This document shows, piece after piece, positions 1 to 4,962 of a stretch of DNA of 7,090 nucleotides. Source of the stretch: JBEKCP01 sp050014815 (GTDB lineage: Bacteria > Planctomycetota > Planctomycetia > Pirellulales > Thermoguttaceae); assembly GCA_050014815.1 (NCBI GenBank), contig JBEKCP010000323.1, forward strand, positions 1 through 7,090, in the 5' to 3' direction. How positions within the stretch are numbered: the stretch's first letter is position 1; each line of letters opens with the position of its first letter. A program made the position numbers and the translations under genes. A model generated the notes under the pieces. It searched no databases and had not been told where the DNA came from. It worked only from the letters and a program-made list of their open reading frames with translations.

Positions 1-1
1 C

Positions 2-715
2 CTTTCGGGCGGGCTTCGCCTGGAGCGGCACCTGGTTCTGGCACGGAAAGATCGCTTCCTGCTCCGGGCCGACGCGGTGTTGGGCGCCCGGACCCGCGCC
101 CTCCGGTATCAAGGGCGGTTGCCGCTGGCGCCGGGGATCGCGCCGCGGTGTGCCGAGCAGACCCGCGAGGGCTTCCTGGTCGCTATCGCGGCCGGCAAGC
201 GACGCCGCGGTCTGCCGCCGGTTACGCGGCCGGGTCTTGGCAAGCGGCTGGCGACCGTCTTGCCGCTGGCGCTGCCGGAGTGGCGGAGCGACGGGGACTG
301 TCCCGATTTTCGCGGGCACCGAGCGCAGCTTGGTCGCGAAAATGGGACTGTCCCCTTTGACCCAAAGAGCGAGGGGGTCGCGGGCGACCTGGTCGGCGTG
401 GCGGGAGCCCTGGAACTCCGTCAGGCGATCCGTGGCCGGCGACTCTTTGCTCCGCTGTGGCTCGACCTCGATCGCGGCCGCTTCCGCCGGCGGCGGACCT
501 GGCGGCAACTGACCGTGGCCGAGTCGATGGCCGTCTTGCCGCCCGACGCCGCCGTCGGCTACCGCGTGGCGGCCGGCGGCGGGCAATGGCTGATCTACCG
601 CAGCCTGGCCCCCAAGCGGAACCGCAGCGTCTTGGGGCACAACCTGGCCACCGAGACGCTTGTGGCCCGGTTCCGACGCGACGGAGAAGTGCAGTCCATC
701 ATCGAGATCGAATGA
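2..715 (+). CDS. C-terminal part of an unrecognised protein (5' end outside window)
   Basis: The reading frame is open from the window edge to a TGA at 713-715, so only the C-terminal 237 residues are present. The GTG at 77 is probably internal, because good coding sequence (including a stretch reading DRFLLRADAVLGA) precedes it. The final part, with GYRVAAGGGQWLIYRSLAP, RNRSVLGHNL and LVARFRRDGEVQSIIEIE, resembles the C-terminus of a large planctomycete protein known to me only as hypothetical. A beta-sandwich tail such as that of heparinase II/III-like proteins is possible but not shown. No membrane segment or catalytic motif is visible in this part. Residues 98-118 of the visible frame are encoded by a 63-bp palindromic repeat element that keeps the frame open (separate entry). 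The gene is convergent with the HD-GYP gene, with 4 bp between the two stops and no room for a dedicated terminator. Confidence 0.7.
   Translation, partial: LSGGLRLERHLVLARKDRFLLRADAVLGARTRALRYQGRLPLAPGIAPRCAEQTREGFLVAIAAGKRRRGLPPVTRPGLGKRLATVLPLALPEWRSDGDCPDFRGHRAQLGRENGTVPFDPKSEGVAGDLVGVAGALELRQAIRGRRLFAPLWLDLDRGRFRRRRTWRQLTVAESMAVLPPDAAVGYRVAAGGGQWLIYRSLAPKRNRSVLGHNLATETLVARFRRDGEVQSIIEIE
293..355. repeat. Palindromic repeat element inserted in frame within a coding sequence
   Basis: The element is bounded by two copies of GGGACTGTCCC (294-304 and 344-354). Inside these lie perfect 9-bp inverted arms ATTTTCGCG (306-314) and CGCGAAAAT (335-343). Inside those is a smaller hairpin, ACCGAG (318-323) with CTTGGT (329-334), around a 5-base loop. 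The outer copies pair with each other with one central T-T mismatch, so almost the whole 63 bp can fold into one long hairpin. The length is 21 codons, and the host frame reads through it as a hydrophilic insert containing ENGTVP. GGGACTGTCCC-type repeats are, from memory, common between planctomycete genes. Here the element is inside a gene. Confidence 0.75.
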
Positions 716-719
716 CCGG

Positions 720-2129
720 TTACTTCCACTGGCCGGGGTCGACCTCCACTCCGTGCGATTCCGTCCGCACGATCCGCTGGATGTCCTCGCTGGCGCGAAA
801 GAAGGCCACAATCACGTCCGGGTCCCACTGCCGGCCCGCTCCCTCGCGGAAGATCTGCTCGACCTTTTCCTCGGGCATGCCCTTGCGATAGGGGCGGTCG
901 CTGCTCATGGCGTCGTAGGAATCGGCCACCGCGATGATGCGGGCCGCCAAGGGGATCGCGTCCGACTGCAAGCGGAACGGATAGCCGCCCCCGTCCCACG
1001 CCTCGTGGTGGTGGAGGATCACCGGCAGGATGTTGTCCAGCTTCTTGAGGTCGCGGAGGATCCGGTGCCCGATTTCCGTGTGCGTCTTGATGTGCCGGAA
1101 CTCCTCGTCGGAGAGCTTCCCCGGCTTGCGGAGAACGCTGTCGGCAATGCCGATCTTGCCGATATCGTGCAGGAGGCCGGCCAGGTAGATCGTGTTGAGC
1201 GCCGCGGCGTCGCAACCGAGCTCCTGGGCCAGCCGGACGGCGATTCGGGCCACCCGGTCGCTGTGGCCGCACGTGTACTCGTCCTTCGCATCGATGGCCG
1301 CGGTCAACGCGCGGATGATGCCGGCCATCAAGTCGGCCTGCTGCTGATAGAGGGCGATGTTGCCGCTGTGGATCCCCAGGATCGTCGCCACCGAGCCCAA
1401 CAGGCTCGCCTCGTCCGTGCCGAACTCCCCGTCCGACATGTGCTCCAGGGCCGCCAGCCAGCCGAACAGGTTCTCCCCTTCCGCCATGGGAACCACGACC
1501 ATCTGGTGGACTTGCGGACAAGGCCAATCGGCGTTGCCGCTTGCGGGCCGGTTGATCACCATCGGCGAGCCGCTCCCGCGGCGGTCCGGAGCCAGGTAGT
1601 CGATCAAGCGGGCGAATTGCCCGGCGTCGATCGGGCACTCCCCCTGGACCAGCAGGACCGGCTCCCGCTGCCTCTGGCGGGCCGGCGACTCGCCCGGGTT
1701 CGGCCGGGACGTCAACTGCACCGCCAGGCCCTTGGCCGGCAAGACGCCGTCCAACCACTCCAAGGCCACGCGGCACATCTCCACTTCGCTCTTGGAAATC
1801 TTCAGGTTCTGCGTCAGCCGGTGCAGCAGGCTGATTTCCTCGAGGGTGGCGGCCATGTGGCCCGAGAGGTTGGCAGTCTCCTCTTCGAGCCGCGCGATCC
1901 GGCGGCGGGCGGCCGAGAGCTCGCCGGCGGCACGGTCAGGAGACCGTGCCACAACCGATGCCGCCCCAACCGATGCCTCGCGGCAGAGCCCCTCGCGCGG
2001 CAACGGGGTACCCGCTTGCGGGTCCGGCGCCGTCACCGGGATGTTCCCCGTTGCCGTCGGGTCCGTCGAAGTCGCAATCGCGGGTTCCACGAATCGAGAT
2101 CCCTTGGAATATTGAGATTGGCCTGCCAA
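720..2129 (-). CDS. HD-GYP domain protein, probable cyclic-di-GMP phosphodiesterase with N-terminal GAF-like region
   Basis: 469 residues from a TTG start; the start is uncertain. Residues 66-115 are charged and likely coiled coil. About 115-265 look like a degenerate GAF-type sensory domain, and about 275-455 form an HD-GYP domain. Visible motifs are GHSDRV (288-293), HDIGK (321-325), HTEIGH (350-355), HHHE (373-376) followed by GGYP (381-384), and VADSYDAM (401-408). These are the metal-binding and signature elements of HD-GYP enzymes, which hydrolyse c-di-GMP to pGpG or GMP. No receiver domain or membrane segment is seen, so a soluble GAF-gated enzyme is inferred. The first ~70 residues are low in conservation and contain repeat DNA: a 22-bp motif at residues 35-42, a 15-bp tandem duplication near 52-60 and a 9-bp-stem hairpin at 60-67. 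The true start may therefore lie further in, and no good Shine-Dalgarno is visible before the TTG. The gene is divergent from the Nudix gene. Confidence 0.9.
   Translation of the reverse strand: MAGQSQYSKGSRFVEPAIATSTDPTATGNIPVTAPDPQAGTPLPREGLCREASVGAASVVARSPDRAAGELSAARRRIARLEEETANLSGHMAATLEEISLLHRLTQNLKISKSEVEMCRVALEWLDGVLPAKGLAVQLTSRPNPGESPARQRQREPVLLVQGECPIDAGQFARLIDYLAPDRRGSGSPMVINRPASGNADWPCPQVHQMVVVPMAEGENLFGWLAALEHMSDGEFGTDEASLLGSVATILGIHSGNIALYQQQADLMAGIIRALTAAIDAKDEYTCGHSDRVARIAVRLAQELGCDAAALNTIYLAGLLHDIGKIGIADSVLRKPGKLSDEEFRHIKTHTEIGHRILRDLKKLDNILPVILHHHEAWDGGGYPFRLQSDAIPLAARIIAVADSYDAMSSDRPYRKGMPEEKVEQIFREGAGRQWDPDVIVAFFRASEDIQRIVRTESHGVEVDPGQWK
1929..1950. repeat. Perfect 9-bp inverted repeat inside the HD-GYP coding sequence
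   Basis: GGCACGGTC (1929-1937) and GACCGTGCC (1942-1950) form a perfect hairpin with a 4-base loop AGGA. On the minus strand it encodes the residues VARSPDRA (60-67) of the HD-GYP protein. Just beyond it, CAACCGATGCC occurs twice (1952-1962 and 1967-1977) as a 15-bp-period tandem duplication that keeps the frame. From memory this hairpin resembles dispersed repeats in planctomycete genomes; only one copy is in this window. Confidence 0.6.
2004..2025. repeat. 22-bp repeat motif, intragenic copy
   Basis: These 22 bases are the exact reverse complement of 2194-2215 in the neighbouring intergenic region. The core is the near-palindrome ACCCGCTTGCGGGT. Here it lies within the N-terminal coding part of the HD-GYP gene and encodes residues 35-42 (PDPQAGTP). 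Flanking bases differ between the two copies, so the shared unit is short and sharply bounded. Confidence 0.8.
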
Positions 2130-2172
2130 TAATAATCTACGTTACGCCAACAGGCCGCGCCGTGGCTGAAGC

Positions 2173-2225
2173 TCCCCTCTCCCTCCGGGAGAGGGACCCG
2201 CAAGCGGGTACCCCGGGGTGAGGGC
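2173..2225. repeat. REP-like palindromic repeat, copy 1 (carries an internal 22-bp motif)
   Basis: This copy begins with a 24-base stretch (2173-2196) that is the exact reverse complement of 2280-2303. The stretch contains the dyad CCCTCTCCCTCCGGGAGAGGG. It ends with GGGTGAGGGC (2216-2225), matching copy 2 in inverted orientation. Between those shared parts it has 19 bases (2197-2215), mostly the CCCGCAAGCGGG palindrome, where copy 2 has only TA. With copy 2 it forms an inverted pair filling much of the divergent gap between the HD-GYP and Nudix genes, a layout like bacterial interspersed mosaic elements. Confidence 0.8.
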
Positions 2226-2267
2226 ATGGTAGGCCGGATCACAAAAATTGCGGCCCTCGCGCCGCTC

Positions 2268-2303
2268 GCCCTCACCCTATCCCTCTCCCGGAGGGAGAGG
2301 GGA
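2268..2303. repeat. REP-like palindromic repeat, copy 2
   Basis: This is the inverted partner of the repeat at 2173-2225. It contains GCCCTCACCC, then CCCTCTCCCGGAGGGAGAGGG. It is the compact form: the two conserved blocks are separated by only TA. The copy lies 42 bp upstream of the Nudix start codon, so a hairpin here would be in the 5' leader of that mRNA if transcription starts before it. Confidence 0.8.
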
Positions 2304-2345
2304 CTATTGGGCATGGCCTTGCGGCCTGAATTTAAGGACCACCCC

Positions 2346-2888
2346 ATGACAGCGTCAGGACCGGAACTGCTGTTCGAAGGCAAGCGTTTTCGCGTCGAGC
2401 GCGTGGTGCAACTCGGGCCCGATGGCGCCGAGCACGCCAAGGAAATCGTGCGCCATCCCGGGGCGGTTACGATCCTGCCGGTGCTCCACGACGGGCGAAT
2501 CTGCCTGATCGAGAACTATCGTGCCGCGGTGGCCCAGCGGCTCGTGGAACTGCCGGCCGGGACGCTGGAACCGGGCGAAGACCCCGCGGCGACCGCCCGC
2601 CGCGAACTGGCCGAAGAGACCGGCTATCGCGCCAAAGCGATCCAACTGCTGGCCACCTTCTACATGTCCCCCGGCATCCTCGACGAAAAGATGTTTCTCT
2701 ACCTGGCCACCGGCCTGGAGCCGGGGCCTGCCGCCCTGGAGGCCGGCGAAGACATCCACGTCCGCCTGGCCACCTGGGACGAGGCCCTGGCGATGGCCCG
2801 CGAAAACCGCATCCGGGACGCGAAAACGCTGGTCGGCCTGCTCTACTGCCAGGCGTTCCACCGCGATCTTGGGCCGCTCAATGGATAA
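2346..2888 (+). CDS. Nudix hydrolase, ADP-ribose pyrophosphatase-like
   Basis: 180 residues. The ATG at 2346 is chosen because AAGGA (2334-2338) sits 7 bases upstream. A longer reading from 2226 would translate through the REP-like repeat and is unlikely. The Nudix box spans residues 72-94 and fits GX5EX7REUXEEXGU exactly: G72, E78, then RELAEETGY at 86-94. E87, E90 and E91 are the expected magnesium ligands. P109, 16 residues after G93 of the box, is the proline typical of ADP-ribose pyrophosphatases. The N-terminal strand region ahead of the box (VTILPVLHDGRICLIENYR, 41-59) also fits that subfamily. The expected reaction is ADP-ribose to AMP plus ribose 5-phosphate in the cytoplasm; related sugar nucleotides are possible substrates. 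The 3' end overlaps the convergent pilin gene by 11 bp. Confidence 0.92.
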   Translation: MTASGPELLFEGKRFRVERVVQLGPDGAEHAKEIVRHPGAVTILPVLHDGRICLIENYRAAVAQRLVELPAGTLEPGEDPAATARRELAEETGYRAKAIQLLATFYMSPGILDEKMFLYLATGLEPGPAALEAGEDIHVRLATWDEALAMARENRIRDAKTLVGLLYCQAFHRDLGPLNG

Positions 2889-3117
2889 AGCCGACGTTCT
2901 GCAACTGGCTCTTGATGCCGCCCCACATGCCCCCGGTCTGCGAGCCCAGCGCGGCGACCGCCGAAATCAATACCATGAGGATGAGCAACAAGACCACGGC
3001 ATACTCGACCGCCGTGGCGGCGGCGTCGTCGGTGAGAAACCGGACCGCCGGCTTCCAGCTTCGGACTTTCTGGGGGGAGCTTTTCACAGTGTTGGCAGCG
3101 CTTAATGACAGTAGCAT
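2878..3117 (-). CDS. Flp/Fap-type pilin precursor
   Basis: 79 residues from the ATG at 3117; a GTG at 3087 would give 69 residues, closer to usual Flp length. No clear Shine-Dalgarno decides between them. A basic N-terminus is followed by DDAAATAVEYAVV (30-42) and a single hydrophobic helix to about residue 60, then a short polar tail. This is the class III (Flp) prepilin layout, with E38 and Y39 as the expected Glu-Tyr pair after the processing site. The residue before the presumed cleavage is Ala (A33) rather than the usual Gly. After processing by a TadV-type peptidase such subunits build Tad pili or remain in the inner membrane. No tad genes are in the window, so this is an isolated pilin gene here. 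The stop codon lies inside the 3' end of the Nudix gene on the opposite strand. Confidence 0.82.
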   Translation of the reverse strand: MLLSLSAANTVKSSPQKVRSWKPAVRFLTDDAAATAVEYAVVLLLILMVLISAVAALGSQTGGMWGGIKSQLQNVGFIH

Positions 3118-3127
3118 CCCGCAGTTA

Positions 3128-3155
3128 AGCTTAGGCCACGTCGAAGACCTGTCAA
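3128..3155 (-). promoter_or_regulatory. Possible promoter of the pilin gene
   Basis: On the minus strand a perfect TTGACA (3155-3150) is followed after 16 bases by TAAGCT (3133-3128), a weak -10. It would start transcription only a few bases before the ATG at 3117, so if real it favours either near-leaderless translation or the downstream GTG at 3087. The weak -10 keeps this tentative. Confidence 0.35.
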
Positions 3156-3169
3156 ATTCGTTACTGCGG

Positions 3170-3198
3170 TTGACGGGCCCCCGGCGGCGGTATAAGAT
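3170..3198 (+). promoter_or_regulatory. Promoter of the Uma2 gene
   Basis: TTGACG (3170-3175) is followed by TATAAG (3191-3196, spacer 15) or TAAGAT (3193-3198, spacer 17) in a GC-rich surround. The predicted transcription start falls around 3203-3206, only a few bases ahead of the ATG at 3209, so the transcript would be leaderless or nearly so. Confidence 0.5.
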
Positions 3199-3208
3199 GA
3201 GGATTGCC

Positions 3209-3754
3209 ATGGCTACGACAGACCAGATTACGACTGCCGAGCAACTGCTCGAGGCCCACGGCCTGGGACGCTGTGAATTACTCCGCGGAGAGCTCGTCAT
3301 GATGTCGCCCGCCGGCTCGGAGCACGGGGTTGTGGTGGTCCGGGTCACAGGACCACTGAACGCCTTTGTCAGGCAGCATTCGCTGGGCGAGGTCTTGGGG
3401 GCGGAGACGGGATTCAAGATCGGCCACCGCCCGGATACGGTCCGAGCGCCTGACGTGGCTTTTGTCTCGCGCGATCGTTGGCCGCCCCAGGCCCCCAAGG
3501 GTTTCTTCCCAGGCGCTCCCGACCTGGCCGTGGAGGTCATTTCGCCAGGCGACCGCGCGAGCGAGGTCCTGGCGAAAGTGGAAGACTGGCTCGATGCCGG
3601 CTGCCGGGCGGTTTGGGTCGTCGATCCCGAGACCCGCACGGTCGCCGTCTACCATGGCCGCACCGCCGTGGAGGTCTTGCGTGTCGGCGATCACCTCGAC
3701 GGCGGCGAGCTCCTGCCCGATTTCCGATTGGCGGTCGCGGAAATCTTCGTATGA
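3209..3754 (+). CDS. Uma2 family (DUF820) restriction-endonuclease-fold protein
   Basis: 181 residues from the ATG at 3209. GAGGA (3199-3203) lies 5 bases upstream; an ATG at 3197 is an alternative. Family features in order are ELLRGELVMMSPAGSEHG (23-40), VRAPDVAFVS (78-87), PDLAVEVISPGD (104-115), a conserved K123 in EVLAKVEDWL (119-128), and VWVVDPETRTVAVY (135-148). D105 and E109 with K123 are the likely PD-(D/E)xK-type active-site residues, so a nuclease fold is supported. The biological role of Uma2 proteins is not established, although they are strongly expanded in cyanobacteria and planctomycetes. The gene stands alone with its own promoter, divergent from the pilin gene. Confidence 0.9.
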   Translation: MATTDQITTAEQLLEAHGLGRCELLRGELVMMSPAGSEHGVVVVRVTGPLNAFVRQHSLGEVLGAETGFKIGHRPDTVRAPDVAFVSRDRWPPQAPKGFFPGAPDLAVEVISPGDRASEVLAKVEDWLDAGCRAVWVVDPETRTVAVYHGRTAVEVLRVGDHLDGGELLPDFRLAVAEIFV

Positions 3755-3881
3755 GAGTAGCCGCGCCCGGTTGTTCGAGCAGGGCGAGCGGTTGCGGCGG
3801 CGGTCGCTGGCGAATCGCTCGATCCTTGCTCAGCGCGGTCCGGTGCTGTCCGGCCCGCTCGACCGCTGGTCCCTCCGAGTC
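3755..3881. other. Gap between Uma2 gene and nucleotidyltransferase remnant
   Basis: 127 bp between two convergent units. I see no convincing ORF, RNA gene or T-tailed hairpin terminator. Only loose GC-rich dyads are present. Confidence 0.5.
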
Positions 3882-4081
3882 CTAACGAAGGCGCTCTTGT
3901 TCCTCCCGCAGCGCTTCCAGTTCCGCAAGTGCCTCGAAGTCTTTGGGCCGGCCGGCAGCTCGCTTTACGCGCATGAGCGTATCAAGATGGCGCCATGGAA
4001 CGCCGCGGCCGCCCCCCCAATAAGAATAAAATCCACTTTAGCGTTGACAAGGACCCGTAGCAGGCCGCCAAAATCGGTCAT
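3882..4081 (-). pseudogene. Internally deleted Pol-beta-type nucleotidyltransferase (MNT/AbiEii/DUF6036-like)
   Basis: Two pieces of one family are visible on the minus strand. The N-terminal piece starts at ATG 4081 and reads MTDFGGLLRVLVNAKVDFIL, continuing IGGAAAAFHGA to about 3989. The C-terminal piece, from about 3989 to the TAG at 3884-3882, reads LDTLMRVKRAAGRPKDFEAL, then AELEALREEQERLR. From memory, such proteins start with a VDF(I/V)(L/V)(I/V)GG strand and end with the LIRxKRAAGRPKD block. The catalytic GSxRxTxDxD section between them is missing, probably 100 or more codons. The two pieces are in different frames, so translation from the ATG ends at a TAA at 3967-3965 after 38 residues. 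The start codon overlaps the stop of the upstream small gene as ATGA (4081-4078), showing they were once a translationally coupled pair. Family name moderately sure; the disruption itself is directly visible. Confidence 0.78.
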
Positions 4082-4266
4082 TGCTGGGCCCTTGATTTCC
4101 GGCCGGCACGTTGGATTTCCTCTGCGAACTCGCAAAGTCGCTGGAGATTCGCGAGCCGCTCCTCGGGCGTCATTTTCAACGCCTCGCGCAAGAGCGTGCG
4201 GTCGACGTCCCGTTTGTAGGCTTCGATCACCGGGTCAACCCAATTGGCGGCAGTTGCATCCGACAT
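4078..4266 (-). CDS. Small conserved-looking protein paired with the broken nucleotidyltransferase (antitoxin-like)
   Basis: 62 residues. I chose ATG 4266 because AGGA (4278-4275) lies 8 bases upstream. The ATG at 4275 would give 65 residues but has its Shine-Dalgarno directly abutting it. The protein is mostly helical and charged, with DPVIEAYKRDVDRTLLRE (11-28) and a second helix TPEERLANLQRLCEFAEEI (33-51) ending in a basic tail. From memory, proteins with this VIEAYKxDVDRTLLRE block occur in planctomycetes directly before DUF6036-type nucleotidyltransferases. The ATGA overlap with the remnant downstream supports that pairing. An antitoxin or partner role is inference. The gene starts only 16 bases after the 3' end of tRNA-Pro on the same strand, so it may share the tRNA transcript. 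No known enzymatic domain is seen. Confidence 0.72.
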   Translation of the reverse strand: MSDATAANWVDPVIEAYKRDVDRTLLREALKMTPEERLANLQRLCEFAEEIQRAGRKSRAQQ

Positions 4267-4282
4267 AGGCTTCATCCTTCAG

Positions 4283-4357
4283 TCGGGGTGACAGGACTTG
4301 AACCTGCGACCTCGTGCGCCCAAGGCACGCGCTCTAGCCAGGCTGAGCTACACCCCG
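4283..4357 (-). tRNA. tRNA-Pro(UGG)
   Basis: The full cloverleaf can be folded by eye. The acceptor is CGGGGTG with CACCCCG (7 bp), including the C1-G72 pair typical of bacterial tRNA-Pro. The D stem is GCTC with GAGC. The anticodon stem is CGTGC with GCACG around loop CTTGGGC, giving anticodon TGG (plus-strand 4320-4322). The T arm is GCAGG-TTCAAGT-CCTGT with one G-T wobble, and the discriminator is A. The 3' CCA is not encoded. The gene lies between mazF and the small gene on the same strand. No strong separate promoter is evident in the 44 bp before it. Confidence 0.96.
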
Positions 4358-4401
4358 ATCCACCCATCTTAACCCAGGACGCAGGCTACGACCATCCACG
4401 C

Positions 4402-4719
4402 TCACCTCCCCAGCCCCAGGGCGAACGCGATGGCGCCGGACACCTCGCGCATCTTCGCCGCAGACAAGGTGGTCACCAGGCCGCCCAGGCGATCCTTCGA
4501 TACCGTCTGAATGTGATCGCAGTTGATCGCGCAGTCCTGGAGCATTCCGTCCTCTTTGTACAGCCGAACCTCGGAAGGAATATCGCGGATCGTGCCGGTG
4601 ACGGGAGCCACCGTGACCTCGCCAAGATGCTCCAAAATCGTATCCCGAGTCAGCAGCAAGACCGGCCGCTTCTTGTCGGGCGGCGAAAACCTGTACCAGC
4701 GGACCTCGCCCCGCCTCAC
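4402..4719 (-). CDS. MazF/PemK-type endoribonuclease toxin
   Basis: 105 residues from a GTG start that overlaps the antitoxin stop as GTGA (4719-4716), implying translational coupling. MazF-family motifs in order are RRGEVRWYRF (2-11), KKRPVLLLTRD (16-26), EVTVAPVTGTIRDIPSEV (34-51) and CAINCDHIQTVSKDRLG (63-79). R18 and T41 correspond in position and spacing to the catalytic Arg and Thr of Bacillus MazF. Such toxins cut single-stranded mRNA (sometimes tRNA or rRNA) at short motifs in the cytoplasm. The length is normal for the family and all core motifs are present, so it is probably functional. It lies directly downstream of its antitoxin gene and upstream of tRNA-Pro. Confidence 0.93.
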   Translation of the reverse strand: MRRGEVRWYRFSPPDKKRPVLLLTRDTILEHLGEVTVAPVTGTIRDIPSEVRLYKEDGMLQDCAINCDHIQTVSKDRLGGLVTTLSAAKMREVSGAIAFALGLGR

Positions 4720-4949
4720 CGGTCACCCCACTGCTGCTCGTTCTCCCACATGCCAAACTCCCCACTCTTGACGGGATGCCTCTGGTATCCCAAGCGGTGC
4801 TTCTCCTCCAGCTCCTTCACGCGGTACTTGGCCAGGGCCTCGCGAAGCGCATCGCGGGCAAAGGCGGATCGCGTCGTCTTCAGTTTACGCGCAAGACAAT
4901 CGACCGCCGCCACCAGGTCCTCCTCAAGCGTCATCTGTACGGCCTTCAT
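4716..4949 (-). CDS. Ribbon-helix-helix antitoxin of the MazF-type toxin
   Basis: 77 residues from the ATG at 4949. GGGGTGA just upstream serves as Shine-Dalgarno and includes the GTG at 4958 that would otherwise add three residues. Residues 2-41 fit a CopG-like ribbon-helix-helix: strand KAVQMTL (2-8), helix DLVAAVDCLARKL (11-23) and helix RSAFARDALREALAKY (27-42). The C-terminal segment KSGEFGMWENEQQWGD (61-76) is acidic and aromatic, as expected of the flexible part that occupies the toxin's RNA site. The protein should dimerise, neutralise MazF and repress its own operon by binding the dyad at 4963-4996. Confidence 0.88.
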   Translation of the reverse strand: MKAVQMTLEEDLVAAVDCLARKLKTTRSAFARDALREALAKYRVKELEEKHRLGYQRHPVKSGEFGMWENEQQWGDR

Positions 4950-4962
4950 GGTCTTCACCCCG

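Noticed and set aside
595..1776. A 393-codon minus-strand frame overlapping the HD-GYP gene
   Set aside because: Gly/Arg/Pro-rich shadow in another frame of the same gene, extending into the 3' end of the convergent gene.
660..2132. A 490-codon open frame on the plus strand opposite the HD-GYP gene
   Set aside because: It mirrors the high-GC codon pattern of the minus-strand gene, which has clear HD-GYP motifs; the plus-strand translation shows no recognisable domain.
2226..2345. Longer N-terminus for the Nudix protein starting at 2226
   Set aside because: It would translate the REP-like repeat; the ATG at 2346 has a well-placed AAGGA and gives a family-typical N-terminus.
3833..3880. Possible terminator hairpin after the Uma2 and pseudogene units
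   Set aside because: Only short imperfect GC dyads (CCGG...CCGG) without a T-run on either strand; not distinguishable from background at this GC content.
3366..4268. A 300-codon plus-strand frame across Uma2, the pseudogene and the small gene
   Set aside because: Its sequence is compositionally biased (Arg/Ser/Pro) and it runs antisense to the better supported minus-strand pieces.
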